In this document: piece by piece, positions 1 to 8,593 of the stretch
Position numbering within the stretch: position 1 is the stretch's first letter
Layout of the letters: each line of letters begins with the position of its first letter
Source: Verrucomicrobiia bacterium
GTDB taxonomy: Bacteria; Verrucomicrobiota; Verrucomicrobiia; Opitutales; Cerasicoccaceae
Length of the DNA: 64,000 bases
Direction: 5' to 3'
Assembly: GCA_030432235.1 (NCBI GenBank)
Contig: JAUIHT010000003.1
Location: 248,001 to 312,000, forward strand
Notes under the pieces: generated by a model
What the model saw: only the letters and a program-made list of their open reading frames with translations
What the model was told of the DNA's origin: nothing
The model's database searches: none
Translations under genes and position numbers: made by a program

Positions 1-1
1 C

Positions 2-1435
2 GCCTATCTGGGGTCGCTTCTGCTGCTGGGTGTCCTTGGACGCCTGGCGCGCAAAAGCAATTCGCTGGGCGACTTCTTCCTGGCGGGCCGCGGGCTCGGC
101 TTCTTTGTCCTTCTGCTGACGCTGTACGCCACCCAGTACAGTGGCAACACGCTGATCGGCTTCTCCGCTTCGGGCTATCGTAACGGCTTCATGTTCCTCG
201 CCAGCGTGGGCTTCATGATGGGCATCGTGGGCGTCTACCTGAGCTTTGCGCCGCGCCTGCGAAAGCTCTCGGCGGAAGAAGGATTCGTCACGCTGGGCGA
301 TTACATCCAGTCGCGCTTCGGCAGCCGTCTGCTGACCGTCTGCATCAGCGTCTCCGGGATTATCGCACTGTGCAATTTCCTCATCACTAATTTGAAGGCC
401 ATGGGCGAAGTCACCGCCGAGGTCACCGGTGGTGCGGTCAGCCCGGCAATGGGTATCGGCGTGCTGGCCGTCATCATTATCATCTATGAAACCCTCGGCG
501 GGCTGCGCAGTGTGGCCTGGACCGATGTCATCCAGGGGCTGATGCTCTTCTTCGGCTGCGCCGTCATCTTCGCGGCCGTCATCGCGTCCTTTGGCGGGTT
601 GGAAACCCTCGCGGAGCGCCTGCACGAGGTCCGGCCGGAATTCTGGAAAACGCCTCCCACGGGCAAACTCGTAACCTGGACCAGCACACTGCTGATCGTC
701 GCCATCGGCATCGCCCTCTATCCCCAGGCCATCCAGCGGATTTACGCGGCCAGCAGCGGGCAATCCCTGCGTCGGGCGCTGACCATCATGGTGTTCATGC
801 CGCTGTTCACCACACTGCCGATGGTACTGCTGGGCATCCTCGCCAACGTCCCCTTCCCCGGGCTCGACAACGACGGCAGCGAGCGCGCCACCGTCCTCAT
901 GCTGGAGCAGGTTGCGCACGCCTACCCCGGAGTGAAATGGATCGTGGTGCTCTTCGTCGGCGCGGTCCTGGCCGCCATCATGTCGACGGCAGACTCCGCG
1001 CTCCTGTCCATTTCCTCTTCTGTCACCAAGGACCTCATCCAGCCATTGAATCCCAGCCTGCCCGAAAGCAAACTGACCCTCCTCGGCAAAATTCTGTCCT
1101 GGCTGGTCATGGGCATCGCCGCGCTGCTGGCGGTGATTCTGCCACAGAGCATCTGGGTCTTGATAGAAATCAAGCTGGAGCTACTGGTGCAAACGGCGCC
1201 GGCCCTGCTGCTGGGCATTCACTGGAAAGCGATCACGGCCCGCGCCGCGCTGGCGGGATTTGCCGCAGGCACAGCGCTTACCTTGCTCTTCCTGCTCGGT
1301 AATGCCTGGGGTGAGCACTTGCCTAAAAGGCCGCTGGGGGTCCATGCCGGGCTTTGGGGCTTCCTCCTCAACGTCGCCGTCATCCTGGTAATGAGCCGCT
1401 TTCGCCCAGCCAGTGCTGCTCACGCCGGTAAGTAG
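2..1435 (+). CDS. Sodium:solute symporter (SSS family), 5' truncated
   Basis: A multi-pass inner-membrane protein of the sodium/solute symporter family, which couples Na+ entry to uptake of a sugar, polyol, vitamin or amino acid. The reading frame is open from the first bases of the window, so the gene starts upstream and the internal ATG at 191 is not the true start. The early segment reads SNSLGDFFLAGRGLGF and then TLYATQYSGNTLIGF, which is typical of SSS transmembrane helices 1 and 2. The later ADSALLSISSSVTKDL motif is the family signature near TM8. About ten further hydrophobic segments follow. The substrate cannot be read from sequence. The neighbouring sugar dehydrogenase and isomerase genes make a sugar or inositol-like compound plausible. 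The 3' end overlaps the converging AraC gene by 56 bp. Confidence 0.9.
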   Translation, partial: AYLGSLLLLGVLGRLARKSNSLGDFFLAGRGLGFFVLLLTLYATQYSGNTLIGFSASGYRNGFMFLASVGFMMGIVGVYLSFAPRLRKLSAEEGFVTLGDYIQSRFGSRLLTVCISVSGIIALCNFLITNLKAMGEVTAEVTGGAVSPAMGIGVLAVIIIIYETLGGLRSVAWTDVIQGLMLFFGCAVIFAAVIASFGGLETLAERLHEVRPEFWKTPPTGKLVTWTSTLLIVAIGIALYPQAIQRIYAASSGQSLRRALTIMVFMPLFTTLPMVLLGILANVPFPGLDNDGSERATVLMLEQVAHAYPGVKWIVVLFVGAVLAAIMSTADSALLSISSSVTKDLIQPLNPSLPESKLTLLGKILSWLVMGIAALLAVILPQSIWVLIEIKLELLVQTAPALLLGIHWKAITARAALAGFAAGTALTLLFLLGNAWGEHLPKRPLGVHAGLWGFLLNVAVILVMSRFRPASAAHAGK

Positions 1436-2216
1436 CCGGGGTGCGACCGGCATGACGCCTGAAGGCCGCACAAAACGCCGCCGCGCTGGAAAACCCGCAC
1501 TCGACCGCGATTTGTTTGATGGGTGCGTTGGACGACGACAGGCGCTCCTTGGCCGCCCGCAAACGCCGCTCGATCAGGTACTGATGGGGCGAAAGGCGCA
1601 AGTGCTGACGGAACACCGCATGCAGGTGCGGCTCGGACCAGCCCGCCAGCTCACTCAACTCCACCAAGGGCAAGGGCTCGGCATAATCGTACTCCATACG
1701 ATGCAACACCCGGCGCAAAGGCGCAGGCAGGCGCTCATCGCGCCGATGGAAGTGAAAGAGGCGCGCCTGAAAAACCAGCCGGCTAAATAGATATTCCCCC
1801 AGGTGCTGGTTGTCGAAACGCTCATCGACATAAAGCGCCACGGCCTCCTGCGTAAAGCGCTTCACCTCGTCGCGCTCCGCCCAGTGGGAAAGGCGCGGCA
1901 CATCAAGCCACCCCTCCGTATCCCGCGTGAATCTCACGGCGAGGCAGCTGTAGGGATTCTCGAAATCGCTCCGGCCAATCGTATAATGACCCGCCTGATG
2001 ACATATCAAATCACCCGGCTTAACCTCCACCCACTGGTCATCCGACAGCACCCAGCCCCTGCCGCCAGTCAGCAACTCGATGCAAACCGAATGCGCTGAC
2101 AAAGCAAGGGGATGGGGGTGCATCCCGTGGCGCTGGTGGTAATGGTTCACATTCTCCAGCTTCAATCGTAACGGCGCTTTCCTCCGGTCCAACGTCTTAG
2201 GCATACCGTCTGGCAT
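1380..2216 (-). CDS. AraC family transcriptional regulator with cupin-like sensor domain
   Basis: A probable ligand-responsive activator of 278 residues if translation starts at the ATG at 2216. A second ATG lies at 2204, and a longer frame reaching 2363 would run into the divergent dehydrogenase gene and is unlikely. The N-terminal half resembles the AraC arm/cupin domain, with the segment HYHQRHGMHPHPLALSAHS and a GDLICHQAGHY turn. The last 100 residues hold two helix-turn-helix motifs ending in the typical IAVECGFSSAAAFCAAFRRH recognition segment. It is divergent from the Gfo/Idh/MocA dehydrogenase and converges on the symporter, so it probably controls both. The regulated sugar is unknown. 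Confidence 0.88.
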   Translation of the reverse strand: MPDGMPKTLDRRKAPLRLKLENVNHYHQRHGMHPHPLALSAHSVCIELLTGGRGWVLSDDQWVEVKPGDLICHQAGHYTIGRSDFENPYSCLAVRFTRDTEGWLDVPRLSHWAERDEVKRFTQEAVALYVDERFDNQHLGEYLFSRLVFQARLFHFHRRDERLPAPLRRVLHRMEYDYAEPLPLVELSELAGWSEPHLHAVFRQHLRLSPHQYLIERRLRAAKERLSSSNAPIKQIAVECGFSSAAAFCAAFRRHAGRTPATYRREQHWLGESGSLPG

Positions 2217-2337
2217 GCCTGACACAAAAAAAGATTTCAACAAGAAATCATAGATATTTGATATTAAATTAGCTCGGTTTCTTGGAATCAAGCCCCTAGC
2301 GTGCTGTGTTTTCCAAGTTTTTAATAACAGAAACCCC
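2217..2337. promoter_or_regulatory. Divergent AraC / dehydrogenase intergenic promoter region
   Basis: This AT-rich 121-bp gap is the only place for promoters of the divergent AraC regulator and dehydrogenase operon. It contains a direct repeat GATATTTGATATTA near 2253 and an inverted repeat CTTGGAA (2281-2287) / TTCCAAG (2311-2317). AraC proteins usually bind direct half-sites. These are only candidate operator elements and no convincing -35/-10 pair stands out. Confidence 0.4.
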
Positions 2338-3390
2338 ATGGCAAAAGTTAAATTCGGACTCATCGGCGCCGGGCAAATCGCCTACTCGGCTGCGGATCAA
2401 ATCAACAAGCATGACGACGCTGAAGTAGTCGCGGCCACCGACCTGAGCGCGCCGCGCCTGGCAAAGCTGTGCGAGGACAAAGGCATCCCGAACGCGCATT
2501 CCACTGCGGAGGCCCTACTGGCCGATTCGTCCGTGGACGCCGTCTACGTGGCCGTGCCCAACAAGTTCCACGCGCCGCTTGCCATCCAAGCTCTGGAGGC
2601 GGGCAAGCACGTCATTCTGGAAAAGCCCTTTGCCATGAATACGGCCGAGGCCGAGGCCGTCATCGCCGCAGCCGAAAAAGCAGGCAAGGTTTTCACTGTG
2701 GGCATGAACCAACGGTTCGTCGAGAACCACCAGAAAATCAAAGCCCTGGTCGAAGCAGGTAAGCTCGGAGAAATCTATCACGCCAAGGCCTTCTGGTATC
2801 GCCGTAGCGGTATCCCCACCCTCGGCACCTGGTTTGGCAACAAGGCACTCGCCGGAGGCGGCTGCCTCAACGACATCGGCGTGCACTACCTGGACCTGTG
2901 CCTCTACGCCCTCGATGCCTTCGACCCGGTATCGGTCAGCGGCACGACCTACACCAAGTTCGGCAACCGCGGCCTCGGCGGTGGCAAGTGGGGCATCTCC
3001 GACAAGACCGAATCGGTCTTTGACGTGGAAGATTTCGCCACCGCGCTCATCCGGTTCAAGAGCGGGCTGACCGTGTGTCTGGATGCCACCTGGGCCTGCC
3101 ATATGGAAGACGCCAACCGCCAGGGCGTGCTGCTCTACGGGACCGAGGCCGGAGCCGATGTGGCCACTGGAAAACTTTTCGAACAGGATCCTATCCGCGA
3201 GGGCTACAGCATCATCGACGATGTCAGCGTGGGAATCAAATACCCGGCGCACTGCCGTTTTGCCAACTTCATCGAGGCCATCCTCGGCCGCGAGGAATTA
3301 TGCGTCAAACCGGAGCAGGCGCTCGCCGTGCAGAAAATTTTGGACGCCGTGCAGGAGTCCAGCCGCACCGGCAAAGAAGTTATCCTTTAA
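2338..3390 (+). CDS. Gfo/Idh/MocA family oxidoreductase
   Basis: A cytoplasmic NAD(P)-dependent sugar or polyol dehydrogenase of 350 residues, normal for the family. The N-terminal Rossmann fold shows LIGAGQIA near residue 8. The hallmark EKP triplet is at residues 95-97, with the catalytic lysine at 96. The C-terminal alpha/beta domain carries GGGCLNDIGVHYLD, giving Asp179 and His183 of the usual active site. The next gene, a TIM-barrel sugar isomerase, begins 19 bp downstream in the same direction, so the two probably form a catabolic operon under the adjacent AraC regulator. The exact substrate (inositol, glucose or another sugar) cannot be assigned from sequence. Confidence 0.92.
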   Translation: MAKVKFGLIGAGQIAYSAADQINKHDDAEVVAATDLSAPRLAKLCEDKGIPNAHSTAEALLADSSVDAVYVAVPNKFHAPLAIQALEAGKHVILEKPFAMNTAEAEAVIAAAEKAGKVFTVGMNQRFVENHQKIKALVEAGKLGEIYHAKAFWYRRSGIPTLGTWFGNKALAGGGCLNDIGVHYLDLCLYALDAFDPVSVSGTTYTKFGNRGLGGGKWGISDKTESVFDVEDFATALIRFKSGLTVCLDATWACHMEDANRQGVLLYGTEAGADVATGKLFEQDPIREGYSIIDDVSVGIKYPAHCRFANFIEAILGREELCVKPEQALAVQKILDAVQESSRTGKEVIL

Positions 3391-3409
3391 CTCCTAAAAA
3401 ACACCCACC

Positions 3410-4156
3410 ATGTCACACGCCAAACAATTCGGGGTGCAGTCGTACTGCTTCCGCAATACCAAAGACAACGCAGAGCTGGCCGCCAAAGTGAAGGAGATCG
3501 GTCTCGACTCCATCGAGCTTTGCGGCATCCATGCCAACCTCGACAGCCTGGAAGAAAGCCAGCCCGTCATCGACACTTACAAGCAGGCTGGAATAAGCAT
3601 TCTCTCGCTCGGCGTCCAGACCTTCACCGGCTGCGACAAGGAACGCGTCTGGTTCGAGGTCGCCCAGGCCGCCGGTGCCAAACACATCTCCTGCCACTTC
3701 CAGATCGGCAGCTTCCTCACCGCCATCCCCAAGGTCCGCAAGTGGTCCCAGGAGTTCGGCATCCGCGTGGGCATCCACTGCCACGGCGGTTATATGTTCG
3801 GCGGCTCCCCCGACGAGCTGGAGTACCTCATCGGCCTCGGCGGGCCCGAAATCGGCGTCTGTATCGACACCGCCTGGTGCATGCAAATCGGACCGCACGT
3901 TGGCAAGCCCCTCGAGTGGGCGAAGCGATTCGCCGGCAAGATTTACGGCATCCACTACAAGGACTTCGTCTTCGAAAAGAACGGCCAATGGGTCGACACC
4001 GTGGTCGGCACCGGCAACCTGGACCTGCCCGCCTTCGTTAAGGCGCTGGAGAACGGCGGCTTCGACGGCATGGCCGTGATCGAATACGAGGGCGATCCGG
4101 AAAATCCCGTTCCCGCGCTCAAAGGCTGCGTCGAAAAAATGCGTTCTCTGGTATAA
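3410..4156 (+). CDS. Sugar phosphate isomerase/epimerase, TIM barrel (AP endonuclease 2 fold)
   Basis: A 248-residue xylose-isomerase-like TIM-barrel protein of the IolE/IolH/hydroxypyruvate isomerase superfamily. These enzymes bind a divalent metal and isomerise or epimerise keto-sugars. Candidate metal ligands are in HISCHFQIG, GIHCHGGYMFGG, DTAWCMQ, GIHYKDF and the C-terminal VIEYEGD glutamate. It follows the Gfo/Idh/MocA gene with a 19-bp gap, the common pairing for sugar or inositol breakdown. The superfamily call is firm. The reaction is not determined. Confidence 0.88.
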   Translation: MSHAKQFGVQSYCFRNTKDNAELAAKVKEIGLDSIELCGIHANLDSLEESQPVIDTYKQAGISILSLGVQTFTGCDKERVWFEVAQAAGAKHISCHFQIGSFLTAIPKVRKWSQEFGIRVGIHCHGGYMFGGSPDELEYLIGLGGPEIGVCIDTAWCMQIGPHVGKPLEWAKRFAGKIYGIHYKDFVFEKNGQWVDTVVGTGNLDLPAFVKALENGGFDGMAVIEYEGDPENPVPALKGCVEKMRSLV

Positions 4157-4204
4157 AAAGCATTTTTACGAATCCAATATTCATGAGGCTGCGTATAAAG
4201 ATAT

Positions 4205-4930
4205 ATGCAGCCTTATTGTTTACCCAACCCGTCACGTTCACGCGCCCTTGCGGCACTTATGCTTGCGGCAGTTTCCCTGCCCCTCCCGGCTCAGGAAGAG
4301 CTGCGCGTGGCAGCCCCCACCGAAACGGCCATGCTGCTCCACAGTGGTTCGGGCTGCGCGCCCTTCCATACGCTCTCGGCTTACCAGGTAGACTCCGAGA
4401 TATGGGTCACCACCGTGGTGGAGGAATTCCCCGGCGGATGCTTTGAAGCCATCGTACACAAAACCCGGCCCATGGAAATCATCGGGCCGGCCATCCTGGC
4501 GCGCAACGTCGGAGACCTCGCGGAGAATCCTGAGCTCCGCGACATACGCAACGCGGCCTTCGAAAGCGACAACTACCAGCTCATGGCCCGCTACGACGAA
4601 ATACGTGTTCCCTACGACTCGTCACTGGGCAGCGGCTGGGCCGAGACCAACAGCATCGGCTGGGTCTACACCCGCCAGCTTCCGTATCTTTACAGCCGTT
4701 ACCTGGGCTGGGTCTACTACATGGCCGGCCCCGTTGTCCTCCGCGAAGACCTGAACCCCGAAAATGGCGCTGACGCTTTCGATAAAGCCGAAGCAACTCT
4801 CTTTTACCTCTGGTCGGAAGATTGGGGCTGGCTCATGACGTACAGCAACTCCGATGGCGCCTTTTACGACATCGACGACGACACCTGGTGGAACATCCGC
4901 GACCTGGAAGTCACCGCCCAAGCCGACTAG
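4205..4930 (+). CDS. Secreted W/Y-rich protein of unknown function
   Basis: Not a family I can name. The 241-residue product starts with a signal peptide (residues about 1-30, ending in LPLPAQ). The middle has no recognised motif. The C-terminal third is rich in Trp, Tyr and Asp, with short units such as SIGWVYTRQLPYLYSR, YLGWVYYMAG and EDWGWLMTYSN, then a DIDDDTWWNI stretch. The same style of aromatic unit appears in the secreted proteins at 34159 and 60547. This suggests a shared extracellular module, perhaps for carbohydrate or surface binding, but that is inference. The next gene converges tail to tail with no gap. Confidence 0.7.
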   Translation: MQPYCLPNPSRSRALAALMLAAVSLPLPAQEELRVAAPTETAMLLHSGSGCAPFHTLSAYQVDSEIWVTTVVEEFPGGCFEAIVHKTRPMEIIGPAILARNVGDLAENPELRDIRNAAFESDNYQLMARYDEIRVPYDSSLGSGWAETNSIGWVYTRQLPYLYSRYLGWVYYMAGPVVLREDLNPENGADAFDKAEATLFYLWSEDWGWLMTYSNSDGAFYDIDDDTWWNIRDLEVTAQAD

Positions 4931-6049
4931 CTACTCCGTAGTCACGCCGGCTACCGGCCCACTGACAACGACCGTCCCCGTCGGCGTGGCGCTCCCGCCC
5001 GCAGGTTCCAGCGTGATGAACGCATTGGCGATATCCGCGCCCGAGTCTTCCAGGTTAAAGACCGCCTGCCCTGCCCCGCCGGAGAAGTCCGGCAACAAAC
5101 CCGCGCTCTCCGGAGCGATATCGGAATCGGCAGGCTGTACCCACATCTGGTAAGTGCTGCCCTCGGGAGCGTCAGGCAGGCCGCTGATGGAAAGCACGCC
5201 CTCCTGATTGGTCACATCCCACAAGACCAGCGCCGAGGCCTCGCTGAAATCCGTCGGAGCCGAATCACCACCTGCGGCATTCGGCGAAAGGCCATCCGCG
5301 GAAGCGCTGGTAAAGCCGTTCGTGCTGCCCGTTCGAGCACCTTCGGTATCGGTTGCCGCAACGTAATTCAGGCGATTGGACAGCGTCGTCGGGGCGCTCA
5401 CCTGCCCATTGCTCAGGCTAAGAACGGACCAGCGGGCGATGCCGGTATCCTTGCTGTAGAATTGAGACCAACGAGCTGCCTGCACCCGCAATTCCCGCTC
5501 CAGTGCCTCCCGGTCGGCCTGATAGCGCACGATCAAATCACGCAGGGCTCCATTGTCCTCCGCCAGACTCAAAATCGCCTGCTCTTGCTCGGCCAATCGT
5601 GCCTTCATGGTTGAGCCATCCCCCACGGCGTCACCGGGAGCGTCCGTCGGCGCAGCCCCCTCCGCATTCGCATCGGGCGCCACGTCGCCCGCTACGGTGA
5701 CTTCAACCGCCGAGGCACCATCGCCCCCCGGCACGTCCTGCGACGAGGTCAACCACATGAAGGCCAAACCGGCAGCAAGGCCGCCCAGGGCATAAATCAT
5801 GGGCATCCAACTGCTCCCGTGGCCATCCTCGGGCAATCGCTCGAGTACGCCATTAAAAGCCCCCGGAGGAGGCTCCTGCCCCGGCGACAACATAGCCAGC
5901 GATGCCCAGGCGTCCTCGGTTTCAGCAAACTCCTCCGCGTCTCCCGGATGCGCCCGCAACTGCTCTTCGAAAGCGCGTACGGCGGCCTCGTCCAACTCAT
6001 CCAGGAGGTAAGACTGCGGGTCCGGTTTTGCGTTCGGGTCAGAGCTCAT
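4931..6049 (-). CDS. Anti-sigma factor, RskA-like
   Basis: A 372-residue single-pass membrane anti-sigma factor, probably holding the adjacent ECF sigma factor inactive. The cytoplasmic N-terminus (residues 1-80, with SYLLDELDEAAVRAFEEQL) resembles a zinc-less anti-sigma domain. A membrane helix is near residues 84-102 (ALGGLAAGLAFMW). A coiled-coil stretch (about 145-190) leads into an RskA C-terminal domain with LVLWDVTNQEGVLSISGLP and YQMWVQ. The start codon lies inside the sigma gene's 3' end (11-bp overlap), which indicates translational coupling. It is larger than mycobacterial RskA because of an Ala/Asp/Gly-rich linker. Confidence 0.85.
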   Translation of the reverse strand: MSSDPNAKPDPQSYLLDELDEAAVRAFEEQLRAHPGDAEEFAETEDAWASLAMLSPGQEPPPGAFNGVLERLPEDGHGSSWMPMIYALGGLAAGLAFMWLTSSQDVPGGDGASAVEVTVAGDVAPDANAEGAAPTDAPGDAVGDGSTMKARLAEQEQAILSLAEDNGALRDLIVRYQADREALERELRVQAARWSQFYSKDTGIARWSVLSLSNGQVSAPTTLSNRLNYVAATDTEGARTGSTNGFTSASADGLSPNAAGGDSAPTDFSEASALVLWDVTNQEGVLSISGLPDAPEGSTYQMWVQPADSDIAPESAGLLPDFSGGAGQAVFNLEDSGADIANAFITLEPAGGSATPTGTVVVSGPVAGVTTE

Positions 6050-6686
6050 AGCGGGGAAAGGTTTCGCGAAGTTTCAACAGGCCGCGGCGGATACGACTCT
6101 TTACCGTGCCAAGGGGGAGCTGCAAGCGCTCGGCGATTTCGCTTTGGCTCAGCCCCTCGAAAAAAGCCAGTTCCAGGCAGCGGCGGATATCCGGCTCCAG
6201 CGCCAGCACAGCGTGCCGCACCTGCCGGCGCTCGTCGTCATACAGGCGGGTGATGCCGGAAGCGGGCACCGCATGCTCATCGAGCAACGGGGCCGGGGCG
6301 GGGCGGCGCTTCAAGGCCCGGAGGCGGTCCAGACAGAGGTTGCGGGTAATGCGCAGCAGCCACGTGCGCACCGAAGCCTTCCCAGCATCAAAGCGCCCTG
6401 CATGCTTCCATAAGCGGACAAAGCTATCCTGGAGAATCTCCTCGGCCAGGTTTGCATCGGAAGTCATTTGCATGGCTAAACTATAGACCAGCCCGCCGTA
6501 ACGCTCATAAAGAAGGGCAAGCGCGGCGCGGTCCTCCCTCGCAACCCGCCGCACAAGCACCGCATCCGGGGACGCACGTGCGGCCCCGGTATTGGCATCC
6601 GGGATGAGTTGTTCGGAGAGCGACAAGAGAACTGGGTGAATATCCTTTTCACCTATTATACGCCCACTGACGACTTGTGGATTCAA
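6039..6686 (-). CDS. ECF RNA polymerase sigma factor (sigK-like)
   Basis: A group-4 sigma factor. Region 2 reads LLYERYGGLVYSLAMQM followed by AEEILQDSFVRLWKH. Region 4 ends with the helix-turn-helix LSQSEIAERLQLPLGTVKSR. No anti-sigma or signalling domain is fused. The 648-nt frame opens with a TTG codon at 6686, and a TATAAT-like sequence lies inside its first codons. The true start may therefore be a GTG or TTG about 20-45 codons downstream, which would shorten the odd N-terminal extension. The downstream overlapping gene encodes its probable RskA-type anti-sigma factor. The stimulus is unknown. Confidence 0.88.
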   Translation of the reverse strand: MNPQVVSGRIIGEKDIHPVLLSLSEQLIPDANTGAARASPDAVLVRRVAREDRAALALLYERYGGLVYSLAMQMTSDANLAEEILQDSFVRLWKHAGRFDAGKASVRTWLLRITRNLCLDRLRALKRRPAPAPLLDEHAVPASGITRLYDDERRQVRHAVLALEPDIRRCLELAFFEGLSQSEIAERLQLPLGTVKSRIRRGLLKLRETFPRYEL

Positions 6687-6772
6687 AAAAGTGGCCCCCG
6701 TCGCTATTTTTTCTCTGAAAGTGCAGGCGATTCCATCCTTGTCAGTCGCCTCGCATATGCTATGAAAATATA

Positions 6773-7489
6773 ATGCTTATAACTTCTCTTAAATCGACCT
6801 TCTCCCTTGCCACACTCGTAACGCTTTTGACGCTCCAGAGCGTTTCCGCCCAAACCACTACCCCCATAGCCCGTCGCGACTCTCCCCTCACCGCTGTCAC
6901 CGACGGCAACGAGGTCCTGACAAAGCTCATGCAGGGCAATCAGCGATACGTCTCAGGTGCGGCTATTGCGCCCGATCGCACCAGTGCCACAAAGGCAGCT
7001 ACCGCGGAAAGCCAGCGCCCCATGGCCATCATCTTGAGCTGTGCGGACTCCCGCGTGGCGCCGGAAATCTTTCTCGACCAAGGCGTCGGCGACCTCTTCG
7101 TCGTGCGTGTCGCGGGCAATATCCTGACGACCGAAGGCCAGGCCAGCATTGAGTACGCCGTGGCGGTACTGGGCGCGCCGTTAATCCTCGTGCTCGGCCA
7201 TGAAAACTGCGGCGCCGTCGATGCTGCCATCAAGGCATACGAAAAGGGAGCGACTTTCCCCGGCGAGATTGGCTCGCTGGTCGACCACATCGAGCCCGCC
7301 GTGGCCATTACCAGCGCGACCAAATCTCCCGTGCCCCTGCACGACGCCATCGAGACCAACGTCACCTACGTCATGGATCAGTGCAAAGTGGCCGGACAAA
7401 TCCTGCCCAAGGCCATCGCCGGAGGCAAACTCGTCGTCGCTGGCGGGGTCTACAATCTCAAGACCGGCAAAGTCGAGCTGCTCAAGTAA
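6773..7489 (+). CDS. Beta-class carbonic anhydrase, exported
   Basis: Interconverts CO2 and bicarbonate. The 238-residue protein has a clear signal peptide (residues 1-26, ending VSAQ), so it acts in the periplasm rather than the cytosol. The zinc ligands are Cys90, His143 and Cys146, in SCADSRVAPE and GHENCGAVDAA. The Asp92-Arg94 dyad typical of beta-type enzymes is present. It stands alone, divergent from the sigma/anti-sigma pair and convergent with fmt (8-bp gap). Exported beta carbonic anhydrases are found in many Gram-negative bacteria. Confidence 0.93.
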   Translation: MLITSLKSTFSLATLVTLLTLQSVSAQTTTPIARRDSPLTAVTDGNEVLTKLMQGNQRYVSGAAIAPDRTSATKAATAESQRPMAIILSCADSRVAPEIFLDQGVGDLFVVRVAGNILTTEGQASIEYAVAVLGAPLILVLGHENCGAVDAAIKAYEKGATFPGEIGSLVDHIEPAVAITSATKSPVPLHDAIETNVTYVMDQCKVAGQILPKAIAGGKLVVAGGVYNLKTGKVELLK

Positions 7490-7497
7490 TCGGAGCC

Positions 7498-8475
7498 TCA
7501 GCCCGCTACCAACAAGTCACTCATCGGCGCGCTTGATAGCACACTGCCGGGAGACAACTCGTAGCCGCGGAGAAATTCCCGCGCGGGCAACATCTTGCCG
7601 CCCGGACGTTGCAACTGCCGCACACAGAGAGTCCCCTCACCGGTGGCGATGCGCACGGAGTCTTCGGTGGTTTCCAAAACGGAACCCGGAGCACCGGAAG
7701 GCGACGGCGCGACATCCGCGGTGGCCTGGCGCAGCTTCAGGCGGGTTTCGCCGTGATCGGTGAAGCAGCCCGGCCAGGGATCGAGGCCGTTGATGCGCGC
7801 GGCGAGGACAGAGGCAGGCGCGGAGAAATCCAAAGCGCCGTCGGCCTTCTCCAGTTTGCGGCAATAGGTGGCAGCGGCGTGGTCTTGCTCAGCAAATTTT
7901 GCCGTCCCGTCCAGCAGCGCGGCCAGATTTCGCGCTAAAAGGGCCGGACAGGCCGCAGCCAGTTTTTCACGCATGGACGCCCCGGTATCCGTCGACTCAA
8001 TGCCGACGCGCTCGGCATCGCAGGCGGGCCCCTCGTCCATCGGCGGGGTGATTTGCATGAGCGTGACCCCCGTTTCGGCCTCTCCGCTGGCCACTGCGGT
8101 CTCGACCGGAGACGCCCCTCGGAACTTCGGCAGGAGCGACGCGTGAAAATTGACAAACCCGCGCGGAGGCACTGCCAGCAGGCTTTTCCTCAAAATATGT
8201 CCGTAAGCCATGACCAGCACCAGCGCGACGCCCTCCTCGCGCAGCCGTTGAGCGTCCTCACCGGAGGGCTTTTCAGGCCGATAGAGAGGTACGTTGTGCT
8301 CCAGAGCCCAGGCGGACACAGGATTGGGCTGGAGCTTCTTGCCACGCCCCTTGGGCCTGTCCGGCTGGCTGTAGACGGCTGTCAGCTCCGCTCCGTGGGC
8401 TGACGCCTCCGCGCGCAGCCATTCCAACAACGGCAACGCGATGGCATCCGAGCCCATGAAGACGATTTTCTGCAT
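7498..8475 (-). CDS. fmt: Methionyl-tRNA formyltransferase
   Basis: Formylates initiator Met-tRNA with 10-formyl-THF as donor. The product is 325 residues from the ATG at 8475. An upstream in-frame TTG is less likely because the family begins MxKIVFMGS. The N-terminal formyltransferase fold carries the catalytic segment NFHASLLPKFRGASP and the following TLMQITPPMDEGP motif. A C-terminal OB-like domain follows from about residue 205. It lies downstream of fabD on the same strand, separated by a 118-bp AG-rich inverted-repeat region. No peptide deformylase gene is adjacent. Confidence 0.95.
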   Translation of the reverse strand: MQKIVFMGSDAIALPLLEWLRAEASAHGAELTAVYSQPDRPKGRGKKLQPNPVSAWALEHNVPLYRPEKPSGEDAQRLREEGVALVLVMAYGHILRKSLLAVPPRGFVNFHASLLPKFRGASPVETAVASGEAETGVTLMQITPPMDEGPACDAERVGIESTDTGASMREKLAAACPALLARNLAALLDGTAKFAEQDHAAATYCRKLEKADGALDFSAPASVLAARINGLDPWPGCFTDHGETRLKLRQATADVAPSPSGAPGSVLETTEDSVRIATGEGTLCVRQLQRPGGKMLPAREFLRGYELSPGSVLSSAPMSDLLVAG

Positions 8476-8483
8476 GCAGCTAG

Positions 8484-8592
8484 ACAAAAGTCGAAAGTCG
8501 AAAGACGAAAGCCCAAAGCGATTGAAACGCAGGAGGACTTTTGAGAACGAAATCCGTTGCTTTTGACTTTAGGCCTTCAGCTTTTGACTTCT
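8484..8592. repeat. Imperfect inverted-repeat element between fabD and fmt
   Basis: The left arm is a chain of AAAGTCGAAAGTCGAAAGAC units near 8487-8506. The right arm is the complement-like CTTTAGGCCTTCAGCTTTTG near 8569-8588. The arms would fold into a long imperfect stem. It is one of several unrelated short inverted repeats in intergenic DNA here. Confidence 0.5.
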
Positions 8593-8593
8593 G

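Noticed and set aside
6761-6775. A consensus TATAAT at 6769-6774 as the carbonic anhydrase promoter.
   Set aside because: It overlaps the ATG at 6773 and has no matching -35 at proper spacing; moving the start downstream would destroy the signal peptide.
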